Assembly: GCA_014898415.1 (NCBI GenBank)
Contig: RCTD01000007.1
Location: forward strand, 1 to 64,000
DNA length: 64,000 nucleotides
Direction of reading: 5' to 3'
From: Stromatinia cepivora
Taxonomy: Eukaryota > Ascomycota > Leotiomycetes > Helotiales > Sclerotiniaceae
This document shows positions 12,640-24,718 of this stretch, piece by piece (the first letter of the stretch is position 1; every line of letters starts with the position of its first letter). The notes beneath the pieces are model-generated. The model did not search any database, was not told the DNA's origin, and saw nothing but the letters and a program-made list of their open reading frames with translations. The position numbers were made by a program, and so were the translations under genes.

Positions 12640-14160
12640 GAATAAATTCTTATTATAATCGAAAATTCAAATTTGAAAAAGCTTTTAGATCAATCAATAA
12701 TCTTAAATCTTCTTTGAATTAAAAAGTCCAATTTCTTAAATGATCTTTGAATAAAATAATTCTTTATATTGAATTATATATAATCTTCGATATCGAAATT
12801 GACTTTATATCAATAAGTATTTATAAATTTCGATATCTTGATTTAGATATACAATAGATCTTCTTTCATTTATACAAAAATCAATCTATTGTATTCTATA
12901 TATATACAAATATTATATATATTCATATCATCTATTAGTTTACTAATATCTTCCTTTTATTCCTATATATATTTCGGTATATACCTATATAGGGTTTTGT
13001 AGAATATAAGCTTTTCTAAAGAGTTATATAAAAAAATAAATTATATATAATCTATTATAAATAAGAATTCTGATCAATCATTTTAATAATAATTAATAAA
13101 CAATCTTAACCACTACTAAAGATACTAATTATAAATCTTAATTTGATCATCAATTTAAAAATAATAAACAATAAATAGTTTGAAATCAGTTCCTAAGATT
13201 TGATTGAATTCCTTCCAGAATTATAATATAAATTGAAGGTTATAATCCGATATTATAATATTAAAGGGATTATAATATTGATATATATAATAAAAGTATA
13301 ATTATACTTAAACTCAAATATCGATTAATTTGTAATAAAATATAGAGATAATTTGCTTCGTTAATTAATCAATAATAATTAAAATATTATTATATTTGTA
13401 TTTATCTTTATTAAAACTATAATAATCCATAATGATATATTATTATATTCGATTAAGAATTAAAAATGGATGCAATAAACCGGGGATACAATTATATAAA
13501 ACAAAATTGTATTTGCAGATATAATAATTATATATATATTTGATTACAATATTATATATTCTGGATTAATAATATTATTGAAATAATAAGAAATAGATTT
13601 TGTTTATATTAGAATAAACAATAGAAATGGAATTATAAATTTCATAAATTAAATAAATTCGAAGGTTATTAATATTAGGTATTATTAGATGGTTATTGTA
13701 AAGTAAAAAATCATTTTAGAATGATATATATTTATAATTTTGGATAATTTGTATTTTGAGTATTAGCAAATTATCTATAGTTTTATTTGCTTTGATAATA
13801 TAATTAATTAGATCGAATTAAAAAATGATTTTATTCAAATCGATATTAATAATTATTATTTCATCTTATTAACTTTTGATACAGGAAATAATAGTATTGT
13901 TGATTATATAAATTGAATTAAGGATCTATTATTCTATAGAAATAGAATTGAGATTATTCCCAAACATGGTCTATGCACCACTGTAATCATATGATTTCAA
14001 TTCTAATCCTATAATGGCCTTATTTCCAATATATCTGAATAATACCTTTATAAAATTTCTTTTATGATTTCGATATCAATTTGGTTATCTTTAATAAATT
14101 ATTGAAAGCAATTCTTCTTTTTAATATAATTCTGAAAATCTAATTTGTTGATCTAATGGA
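12640..14160 (-). pseudogene. Gypsy-2 integrase remnant
   Basis: The minus strand here mirrors the Gypsy-1 integrase at 1640-2540: for example, 12975-13015 is the reverse complement of the Gypsy-1 segment encoding GFTPYETLYGYTP, with RIP-type differences. Many stops; non-functional. The two decayed copies are useful for aligning one another. Confidence 0.8.
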
Positions 14161-14184
14161 TTAAAGTGTTGGTGAGAGAGTTAT

Positions 14185-15876
14185 TGTTACGAGATACACA
14201 TGATCGCATCCGATCGGGCTAGTACGGTACTAAGCTTCGAGTTGATTATATATATAGCTTTGTAGTATATTTTTTTTAACTTTATAACTTTTAATTCTAA
14301 AATTAATCTTTAAATACTCATTAGATTCATTATATTATTAAAAGCTTTTTTAGATAAGAAATGAAATAATATTTATATATACTTATGAATAAAGTTTATA
14401 TATATATTCCATTTGCTTTTATCTAGGTATATTGTTTCTACTCTATCATTTATATATAAATCTTTTTGATATTATTTGAAGATATTATCTTTTTTCTTAT
14501 CCTTAATTTCTAAATTATGGATTATGATTCGATAAACCTTACAATTGTAAAACTTTGTGGTGAAGTAACTTATTAGTAGAATAAAATTTCGTTTTTATGT
14601 TTCTTGATTCTCGAATATATTTCTATTGTTTATACTCCTTCTCATCCAAAACCCTTTTTCTTTGATCCTGAAAAATTCAATAGTAGCTCTCAAAAGTTCG
14701 ATATCTGGCTTCTCTTAATTCAAGCGAAATTACAAGTAGACGGTGTTGCGATCGGCAATTCTATAATTTAATTTTATTATATTTATTTCAATTTTGAATC
14801 TTATGTACAAGTTATGGTATTATTTCAGTTTTCTTCCTTTAATCAAAACATTCCCTTAGATCATATAATGATCCTAAATCAATTTATATATGTTTATAAT
14901 AATCCGAATAAAATTCAAGAAATCGAAGATAAGTTATTCATTTTTAAATAAGGAATCGATTCTTTATATACCTATATTGCAAAATTCGAAAGAACTTTTT
15001 ACAAAACTAAAGATCAGAATTGACCCGATTCGAATAAGATTTCAATCTTTCACAATAAACTCAATATTACTCTTAAAAATCGTCTTTTTTAATAGCTTTC
15101 TTTTCTCTATTCCTATCCCGATTTTATTTAGGTTATATAATAATTAGCTATTTGTATAATAAATGGATTCTTTGTATTATCCTATTCTAATAAGTTTAGA
15201 ATTCTATATATATTATAGAATCCATCCCATTCTTAGAATTATGATTCAATGGATATTAGCAACCTTAATATCATTAATGTTTTTAATCTTTTTGATATTT
15301 AATTGAATAAATTTGATCATATCTTAATTCTACCCTACATATGAACGCCCGAATTTTCCCCTTCTGAAAGAACTCTTTTATATAAACAAAATAAATATAT
15401 ATAATATAAAAGTATTTCTTATTGAATATAAATCTATCCATTAGATCTGTATCAAGAAACCTGAAATCGATAAGAATCTGTTCTAGTTATTATATTGATT
15501 ATTAAATCCAAAAACGATAATGATAAAGATTTAGAAGAAATAATCAATAACTAATATTTTGAAGATCATTTAGAGAAGGTATATAATATAATAAATGTAT
15601 ATTCATTGGCTATAATATAATCTATATATTAGATATTTTTATCAAAAAAAGATTAGTAATTATTTTTATATTTAAATTATTCATTTAAAACAAGTTCGGG
15701 ATAAATTCTTTAAAAAAAAGAAGTAGTATTATAAGATATATATAATTATATTTGATTAGGCTAATACAATACTAAGTTTCGAATTGATCATATATATAGC
15801 TTTGTAGTATATTCTTTTTATTTCTGTAGTTTTTAATTCTAAGGTTGATTTTTAAATGCTCGTTGGGTTCGTTATA
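14185..15876 (+). mobile_element. Gag-only LTR element, copy A (1,692 bp, TSD GTTAT)
   Basis: LTRs at 14185-14334 and 15728-15876 (about 150 bp) align with differences of RIP type only: tgttacgagatacacatgat against tattataagatatatataat. The TSD GTTAT lies at 14180-14184 and 15877-15881. The internal 1.4 kb encodes, in a stop-broken plus frame near 14870-15090, a retrotransposon Gag-like segment (DSLYTYIAKFERTFY, then SIFHNKLNITLKNRLF). No protease, RT or integrase is present, so it must be mobilised in trans if it was mobile. It sits inside the Gypsy-2 RNase H/integrase region in the opposite orientation. Confidence 0.88.
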
Positions 15877-16236
15877 GTTATCTTTTTCAGGATAATATAT
15901 AATGATAAAGTTATAATTGATTAGAACTTTTATTTAATGAATTTATTAGATATTAAAAGTTTTGATAATTATAAAATATTTGAAGATCTTATAATTGATA
16001 TAAATCTTGATTTTATATAATAAATTAATAAGTTCCATTTTCTAATAATTGAGAGATTAAATGATTGATAATATTTCCTTGTTATAAACTTTGTAGTTCA
16101 GTTTAGTGATAATTATGATTTTGGAAAAGTAAATTATAAATAATTAATCTTTGTTTTATTATTGTAATAATATATTAGTAATTATTTCATCGAATATATC
16201 TGTTTCAAGTATATAAAGGAAACGATGATTATAGTA

Positions 16237-17100
16237 TTATAAAAGTAAAACAAAGATAAGCTTTTTCTTCAAAATATTAAATATGTTTTGGTATACTTTG
16301 TTGAATATAAATTTAATGTTTATTTTAATAAATTTATTAAAAAGTTTTATTATTATATTGTAATCTTTAATAAACCATCGATAAAAATTACAAAAACCAA
16401 AAAATAATTGAATTCTTTTTATTATTATCGGAAAAATCCAATTCTCAATTATTTCAATCTTTTCAAGATTTATCTCTATTTCTTTAATAAAAATGATAAA
16501 GCCTAAATATTTAATATATACAACATTGAATTCGTATTTCTTGAGATCCATTTGTAGATCAATGGTTTTTAATTGTTCGAGAATTAATTTAATATAAATT
16601 TGATATTCTTCTTTGTTTTTGGAATAAATTAAAATATTATCGAAATATATTATACAAAAGATATCTAAATAATCAAATAGAATATCATTTATATAATATT
16701 AGTAGATTATAGAATTATTTATTAATCCGAATAATACAATCTTATATTTATATAATTTATATCAAATTCGAAAGGTAATATACTTTTTCAAAGCAGGATT
16801 CATTTTTATATAATAGAAAGTTTGATGAATATCGAATTTGATAAAGATTTTAGTATCGGAAAACTGAAAAAGCGTTTCGTTAATCAAAAGAAAGGGATAT
16901 CGATTTTTATATATTAAGGAATTCAATAATCTGAAATTTATATAGAATTTCAAATTATTATTGGGTTTCTTAATGAATAGGATAAATATAATATAAAAAG
17001 TTTGATTAGATTTAATGAAATCTTTGTTAAAATTATTCATAATATATTCTTTAACGATTTTCAATTGTTCTAAAGATATCTTATAAAACAAATTATAATA
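16237..17100 (-). pseudogene. Gypsy-2 reverse transcriptase remnant
   Basis: Two long open stretches survive. 17091-16762 carries the RT palm start (NFRLLNSLIYKNRYPF; IFIKFDIHQTFYYIKMNP, where Asp of the first catalytic motif is kept). 16551-16237 carries the connection to RNase H (KYLGFIIF, IQLFFGFCNFYRWFIKDY). The stretch between them, containing the Y-x-DD region, is stop-broken. It parallels Gypsy-1 at 250-1130. Confidence 0.88.
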
Positions 17101-17502
17101 TAAAATTTATTCTTTTTTACTTTTTAATATAATTTTATAATTATAAAATCGGTTAAAAAACAAAATATTTGATTCATATTTGGAAAAAAACTTGATGATA
17201 TTATTGATATTCAAATAGTATTTCAGATTCTGAATCGATTTTAGTTAATACTTGATCGAGTTTCTTTTGAATCTTTATATTCTTGAATTTGATTAGAATA
17301 ATCAATATCTTTTCTTTTATATATTGTTTGTTTTATTGGGAGTTTATTATATTATCGAATTCTTTTAAAGTAGTAATAAAAAATTCAATTTATTTATTTC
17401 TTTTATATTCTAATTAAAACTTATTGGATTTGAGTATATATAGATCGAAGATTTCGGGCAATATACAGGAGAGGTATTTATAGATCTATAATAATAATAT
17501 AA

Positions 17503-17811
17503 TGTCACGGAAAGCCTTGTGATCCCCTGTATCTTATGAAGGATCAAAGCGTATGCTTTCCAATCGGAATGAAGGATCTACTAGCCCTTACCAATCTACC
17601 AATTGATAAGGTGATCCTGATATCCTAATAAACAAAGATCTAGCCTAATTAAGGTACATATCGGCTAGATAACCACTCATTTATTCTATATATACAGCTC
17701 TTGATTCATATAATCAAGGGCAAGTCATTCAATTCTTTTACTCTACCAATCACGTGTACCACCTATTCCCCGATCCCTGAAAGTGCTCTGTAATCATACT
17801 ATCCCGTGATA
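17503..17811 (+). repeat. Solo LTR of the copia family (309 bp, TSD TATAA)
   Basis: It matches both copia LTRs in reverse orientation and is the least decayed copy, keeping GC-rich segments such as tgtcacggaaagccttgtga. TATAA flanks both ends (17498-17502 and 17812-17816). No internal copia sequence is attached, so this is a solo LTR, presumably from recombination between the two LTRs of a full insertion. It lies between the protease and RT remnants of Gypsy-2. Confidence 0.93.
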
Positions 17812-18049
17812 TATAATTAATTGAGAAAAAGATGAATTGAATTTAAAGGGAATCGGAGTTTCTTTTTTTTCAATAAGAATCTATATTATATTTATATTTA
17901 AAGATTCTTATTATATATTATCAATTGTAATTGATTTATTCAATTGTAAATCTTTTCAATTCCAATATTCTTTGAATTGATCATTTTATCGATTAATATT
18001 TTATTGGGTTAATTAATCGATCTTTTGTTTGTAAAGGGATGATTAGATA

Positions 18050-18420
18050 ATGAGGAGATTATTTGAATAGGAAATAATACAAAATCTTTTTTTAGGTTAT
18101 TTAAGATGTCGATTGAAGTAATCAAACTTTGTTTGAATCTCTAATAATCAAAGTCTACCTAAAATAATATTATAACTCTTTAATTCAATAATAAGAAAAG
18201 GGATAAAAGATTGTTCACAATTATCGATTGTTAAATTAAGGAATATAAAATGGATAATAATATAATCTTGTATATTATTATATCTTTTAACTTCAATTGA
18301 AACTTCAAGCAATATAACTCTTAATTTAAATATAAGAAATAAACAAATAAAAAATATAGTATTAATAAAAACGAATTTATTTGCTTCAAAATCAATAAGT
18401 ACTTTTGATCAATAAATATA
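18050..18420 (-). pseudogene. Gypsy-2 aspartic protease remnant
   Basis: Minus-strand translation gives a gypsy-type retropepsin: VLIDFEANKFVFINT at the catalytic position (the D-S/T-G-A motif reads D-F-E-A) and, about 80 residues on, SYNIILGRLWLLEIQ, matching the conserved I-L-G-x-x-W-L end of the domain. RIP-type stops are present. Confidence 0.75.
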
Positions 18421-19167
18421 ATCATTTTTCAAAAAATTACAAAGAAAAATAAGTATTTCTTCTTTTATAAACTTTATTAGATCAAGAAATCTTATATTCT
18501 ATATAATGTTTAAAATAAAGACAGAATTTAAATGTTTGGTTTTAAATACTTTTCTTTTTTCAAATAAGCATTCTATATAGCTTCAATTGTAGTTTCTAAA
18601 TTGAAATCTTTTTCGGTATTCCGATATTCTTCGAATTCTTTTGTTTTTTTTAATACTGTCTCAATTTTATTGAGGTTATTGATATAAAACATCGATATAT
18701 ATATTATTCCAGGAGAGGAAAAGAGTGATGAGTATTTGAAGTTCGAATAATTATTGAATATAGTGAAATCTATATATCCAGAAGAACTATTTCAAAATGG
18801 AAATAGTTTTGGGAATATAGAGATTCCAAAATTGAAGTTGTTAAAGCTTTAAAAAAGTTGTAAAGGGTTTATAATAGATATTGATTTATGAGTAATTATA
18901 AAGGTGTTTCGTTTAATATAGTATTGATTTCATTTTTGTAATAAAATTTTATTTTAATTTATTCTAATGAATATATTTACAAATTCTTTTGTAATTTTAT
19001 AATCCTTAATGAATATTGTTATTATTTATAAAAGAAAATCAGAAATCTTTTGTTCGAGATCCCTAAATAAAACTTTATTATCGATAATCTCTATTTGAAT
19101 AATAAGTAATCTAAATTTCCTATATCATTTTAGGAAATTATTATATCGAATTATATTAGGTATAATC

Positions 19168-20843
19168 TGTGACGAACCCAACGAGCGTTTAGAGATCAAC
19201 CTTAGAATTAAAAGCTATAGAGTTAAAGAGAATATGCTACAAAGTTATATATATAATTGGTTTGGAGTTTAGTATTATATTAATCCGATTGTATGTGATT
19301 ATGTGTATCTCATAATATTACCCTCCCTTTCTGAAAAATTCACCTCGAATTTATTTTAAATAAATAATTTAAGTACAAAATGATCATTAATCTTTTTTTG
19401 ATAAAAATTCTTGATGTGTGGATTGCATTATAGTCAATGAATATGTATTTATTATATTATATGCCTTCTCTAAGCGATCTTCAAAATATTAATTATTGAT
19501 TATCTCTTCTAAATCCTTATTATCGTTGTTTTTGGACTCAATAATCAATGTAATAACCGGAACAAACTTTTGTCGATTTCGGATTCTTTGATATAGATTT
19601 AATGGATAGGTTTGTATTTAATAAGAATTATTTTTATATTATATATATTTATTTTGCTTGCGCAAAAAAGTTCTTTCAGAAGAGGAAAACTCGGGTGTTT
19701 GTATGTGGAGTAAAATCAAAATATAATTGAATTTGTCCAATTAAATATCAAAAGAATTAAGGGTATTAATGATATTAAGATTACTAATATCCATTGGATT
19801 GTAGTTTTGAGAATAGAATAGATTCTATAATATATATAAGGTTTTAAATTCATTAAAATAAAATAATACAGGGAATCCATTTATTATGCGAGTAATTAAT
19901 TGTTGTATGATTTGAACAAAATCGAAATAAAAATGGGAAAGAGAAAATTATTGAAAAAGATGATTTCTAAGAGTAACATTGAATTTATTATGAAAAATTA
20001 AGATTTTATTTGAATCAGACTAATTTTGATTTTTGGCTTTGTAAAGGATTCTTTCGAATTTTGTAATATAGATATATAGAGAATCAATTCCTTGTTTGAA
20101 AATGAATAGTTTATTTTCGGTTTTTTGAATTTTATTTGGATTGTTATAAATATATATAAATTGATTTAGAATTGTTGTATAATCTAAAAAAACATTTTGA
20201 TTAAAAAAAGAAAGCTGAAATAATACTATAGTTTATATATAAAATTCGAGATTGAGATAAATATAGTAAAATTGAGTTATAAAATTGTCGATTATAGTGC
20301 TGTCTATTTGTAATTTCGCTCGAATCGAAGGAAACTAGGTATCGAACTTTTGAGAGTTATTATTGAACTTTTCAGGATCAAGGAGAAAGGGTTTCGGATA
20401 AGAAGGAGTATAAGTAGTAGGAGTGTATTCGAGAATCAGGGAGTATAAGAACGAGATTTCATTCTACTAACAAATCACTTCATCACAAAGTTTTGCAATC
20501 ACAAGATTTATCGAATTATAATCCATAACTTAAAAATTAAGGGTAAGAAAAAAGACAATACCTTTGAATAATATCAAGAAGATTTATGTGCAAACGAGAA
20601 AGTATGAACGATATACCTAAACAGGAGTAAGCGGAGTGTGTATGAGTATGTGTAGATATTATTCTATTTCTTATTTGGAAGAGCTTTTAATAATGTAACG
20701 AACTCAATGAGCGTTTAGAGATCAACCTTAGAATTAAAAGCTACAGAGCTAAAGAGAGTGTGCTACGAAGCTATATATATGATCGGCTCGGAGCTTAGTA
20801 CCGTACTAGCCCGATCGTACGCGATCACGTGTATCTCGTGACA
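19168..20843 (-). mobile_element. Gag-only LTR element, copy B (1,676 bp, TSD TAATC)
   Basis: LTRs lie at 19168-19317 and 20694-20843 (150 bp each) in inverse orientation to copy A, with the TSD TAATC at 19163-19167 and 20844-20848. The right (5') LTR is nearly undecayed (gcccgatcgtacgcgatcac), while the left one is heavily C-to-T/G-to-A changed. The internal region aligns in reverse with copy A (for example 20281-20450 against 14560-14770), including the Gag-like segment and a conserved tail. No pol genes. It interrupts the Gypsy-2 gag region. Confidence 0.88.
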
Positions 20844-21934
20844 TAATCTATATTTTATATTGAAAACGAATATCATCGATTTCGGCTGGATTCTGATAAA
20901 TCGCTACAAATTGTTCGATCAATTCAAGGATTGTAAATTGGGGCATTTGTATATAAAAAATATAATAATATATTTATACTTCCAATTCGATTTAATCGAT
21001 TATATATATATAATATTATATTTCATTCTTAAATGATATAATATATAGTTTAAATTATTCTATAATCAATAATTACTACAAACTAGCTTTAGATTCAATA
21101 TCATTACTAAATTTAATAATAAGATTTGTAGGTTTTGATATATATATATTTCGATATAAATTATAATTGATACAAGAATACAATCTTAATTGATTAGATC
21201 GATTTCTTGAATAAAAGAATCCCTGATTATTATATAAATCATTATTTTCTGAAGAAAAAGGAGAATCATGAAGGATTTCAAATGATCAAATTGTTTAATC
21301 AAAGTTTTCTTCTTTTGATTTCAGGATCTTCGAGTTTGTTTGAATAAAGGTTCTTGGATTTCGATTGAAAGAATAAAAAGAATCCTAAATATTATTATTG
21401 ATCTAAATGCTTATATAAACATTATTTAAAATTCAAAAGGAAATTGTATTATTATAAAACTTGTTATCACTATAACTTTCAATTATCGATTCTCCTCTTT
21501 CAAATTCATAATTATTGTATAAAGATCTTATAATTATAATAATAATTCAGAAGGAACAATTGAATTATTAAAAATATTAACTTTATATATTGGAATCTTC
21601 TTTTCATTAATCTTTTTTCTTTCAATAATAATATTATCCAATTCTATATTCATATTTTCTTCGAGGGTTTGGTGAAATAATTAAAAAGAAAGGGATGGCT
21701 TCTCAAAATAAGTTTTCGAAGGATCGGGATATACAAAAGGGGAAGTTTGTTACATTGTAAAAATGATAATACATTTCTAAAAGTATTTATATCTTTATCG
21801 ATTAGATTAAAATAGATCTTCTTTTTTTGAATATAATATTCATAAAAGTTCATCTAAAAAGGTATTATTAAAATGAAGTATTATTTGGAAAACCACCAGA
21901 TAGTTGAACACTTATAAATGAATTGTAAATAATA

Positions 21935-22214
21935 TGATGCACAAAAACTATAATAGAGCTGAATAAACAAAATCAATTATGTTCTTTAGAATCTATAATT
22001 GAAGAATTATAGTTCGTAAAGAGCGATTAGATATATATATATAAATATCTATTTATAAATTGCGGGATTATATGTATATATTATTAGAATCATTATTTTA
22101 TTATACTAAATCATATAATTCATAATGTATATACACGGATGATCAGCTCATTAATTGATATGAGAGATAAGGGGCATCATGTGATTAGCCTCCTGTGGTT
22201 CACGATTCGTGACA
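21935..22214 (-). repeat. 5' LTR of Gypsy-2 (280 bp)
   Basis: Exact length match and inverted homology to the Gypsy-1 LTR. On the minus strand it starts TGTCACGAATCGTGAACCAC, less decayed than the Gypsy-1 copy, and ends at 21935. Confidence 0.88.
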
Positions 22215-22865
22215 GATAAATTGAAAGATCGATTTTTTTTTCTTGAATTATTATATATATATATTTTCGAAGATTTAATATTTTTTGAAAAGTTTTCTAT
22301 AAAATAAAAGATGATTCTATATTCCATTAATATTAAAGATTATTATTTGAAACAGAATTTTGATTTAAAACTTCATTATTATTATTTTCAAATAATAAAC
22401 GATTTATAAAAGATTTAATATAATTTTAAAGTTATAAATCAAAAACCTTTCATTCAGATTTGATATTATAAACTATCAAATTCTTTGTTTTAATTTTCTA
22501 ATAATAAATAAAAAAGTTATATTTTCCAATTATTGAAGAATCTAATAAAGAATCTAATTTGTTGAAATAATATCTATAAATATTTTTGAAAGATAAAAAT
22601 ATTAATAAATCTAATAATTATAATATATATAATATATATGATAATAAAAATAAAAAATAGATATTATTCTTGAAGTATTCAAGTATAAATTTAATGGTTT
22701 TATAATTTTTATGATTATTTAATATAAATAATCCAATTTCTTTAGATCGAAAAAGAGTAGTTTGAGGAATAAAGATCGTTTTCAATTATTCAAATTTTAT
22801 AGTATTTATTATCTATTCATTATTTGTAATAATGAACTTCTATTCTTTATATAAAATAAAATCTA
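22215..22865. other. AT-rich spacer between Gypsy-2 and the pogo-type element
   Basis: About 650 bp of RIP-like AT-rich DNA. I see no terminal repeat, ORF or RNA. It is probably the flank of an older repeat that hosts both neighbours. Confidence 0.5.
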
Positions 22866-24716
22866 ACGTGGTTTATCACCGGGTCGCCAATATCACCGGG
22901 TCGCCATTTTTTATACTATTCAACCACTTTAAATCTATATTATTTAACAATAATTGAATCAATTGATTAAAACTATTAAGAATCTAACAATCTAGGATTT
23001 ATTATATTGTTTTAACAAATTCTTGTATTATATCCTGTCTTTTTGTATTTACTATAATATCGATTAAAAGATATTTCCTTATTAGAATTCCCCCTTTTTT
23101 GATATTTATTGCATTGAATTTGAATATCAACCTTTTGCTGAAATAATATATCAAGAACTTCTTATCCAATAAACATTCCTCCTTAACGTAATTAAGTTTT
23201 TTTCGTATATCGACGTTTGCTTAATACCTTATTTGCTACCCGAAATGTATGATTCTCTGTATTTAAAAGTATATTCTTATAAACTAATCTTTTTATACCC
23301 TTAACTAAAGCTAATACAATTTCGAATATAGATATAGAGGAGCTTGATTGATAACAAATTATTCGAGATTTAATTAATGTTGATTGAGAAAGAGCTTTTA
23401 TTGGATTGCAAAGGGTTTAAGAGATCCATTAATCTAGGTCGAAAGAAAAAAGGGTAGGTATACAAATTCGAATATCTAATTTCGAAAGTACAACTTCAGG
23501 ATTAAATAGAATTAAATTTGTTCTTCGAAACCCTACTTTCATATTCTGAGAAGTGATTGATTTTTCGTATATAGCTTTAAAAATTATAAAGAATTCAATC
23601 TTTGAAATATATTTGATATATATTTTGATAAATCCATTAATTTGATCATCATATAAATGTTTCAGATTACCAAAACAATCAATATCAAATAGCTAAATTA
23701 AATAATTTGAATATAATAATAAATATAAATATATAATATCGTTCTTTTTATAATATACTTAAAAAACTATTAATTCATAACTTTTATATTCATCTAACAT
23801 CAACATTCAATATTTGCCCTTTCTTCGATTCTTAATATATTTATCGAAGTATTTCAATCATTCTAAATTTATCTCATTATTTGTCCACCCATTAGATATA
23901 GATTTAATAACCCATTCTACAAAAAGATTCATTTCAATATACCAATTGAAAAGATAAACTTATCCTTGAATTATTAGAAATAAAAGAATAATTTCACCCT
24001 TTCCATTTCTGTATATTATTACTATAATTTATTCTCGATTGCCTAACTATACTGATTTACTTCTATTACATCTCTCAATATTAATAACAACCATTACTAC
24101 ATATATAATCCCTATCATAAAGTCTATTTTATCGAAATTATAAAAATCGCTATCCAAAATACTATATTTCGTTTATATATTCATAACCAATCGAAACTAT
24201 TCTTCAATAAATTTAGGATCTTCATAAAAAGCTCTTTGAAAATTATAAATATAATTAAAATACATCTTTAATTCGATTCGACGCTTTATAAATCGATATA
24301 TCCAAAACTTTCTAATGTATTTCGCACCCTTCGATTTAAAAATATAATTCATTATATCTTCCATATTCTTCAATTTAGATGAAAATCCTCTTAAATCTAT
24401 ATCAAATATATATTGAACAATCATTTCTTCTTCTAATTCTATAATCTTATAATTATTTGTTTGAATCTCTATTTGATTACTTCGACCATTGATTCTATTA
24501 TATAATATAAATCGAGGCATTATATAGAGTTTTGTAACTTTAATAATTAATAGATTTTTAGATTTATAAATAGTTTCAATAATTAAAATGATTCGGATTT
24601 CTTTTGATAATGTTTCTATAATAATTCGTTGAAATATCGCGTATTGAAATTGAGGTGATTGAATAATATAAAAAGTGGCGACCCGGTGATATTGGCGACC
24701 TGGTGATAAACCACGT
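22866..24716 (-). mobile_element. pogo/Fot1-type DNA transposon, 1,851 bp, TSD TA
   Basis: Terminal inverted repeats of at least 55-60 bp begin ACGTGGTTTATCACC at both ends, flanked by TA (22864-22865, 24717-24718), the Tc1/mariner-superfamily target. Each TIR contains a tandem pair of ATCACCGGGTCGCCA-like units. The minus strand encodes a decayed transposase: 24520-24197 is an open CENPB-type HTH region (LEEEMIVQYIFDIDLRGF, FWIYRFIKRRIELK), followed across stops by DSDFYNFDKIDFMIGII (first catalytic Asp region) and, near 23820, MLMLDEYKSYE (second catalytic Asp region). Family members are about 500-550 codons, which fits this element length. Not functional. Confidence 0.92.
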
Positions 24717-24718
24717 TA

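Larger units (their letters stand above)
12446..22214 (-). mobile_element. Gypsy-2: Ty3/gypsy element on the minus strand, with three nested insertions
   Basis: Read from right to left: 5' LTR (22214-21935), gag region (about 21900-20844 and 19167-18420), protease (about 18410-18050), RT (about 17100-16240), RNase H (16240-15877), integrase (14180-12640), and a post-integrase tail homologous to 11153-11310 that ends abruptly at the Gypsy-1 LTR. It is interrupted by a gag-only LTR element at 19168-20843, a solo LTR at 17503-17811 and a second gag-only element at 14185-15876, each with a 5-bp TSD. Its own 3' LTR would lie to the left of Gypsy-1, outside the window. Confidence 0.87.

Noticed and set aside
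16237..17091. Treating the two open minus-strand stretches as live genes
   Set aside because: They are fragments of a stop-broken reverse transcriptase within a RIP-decayed gypsy element.
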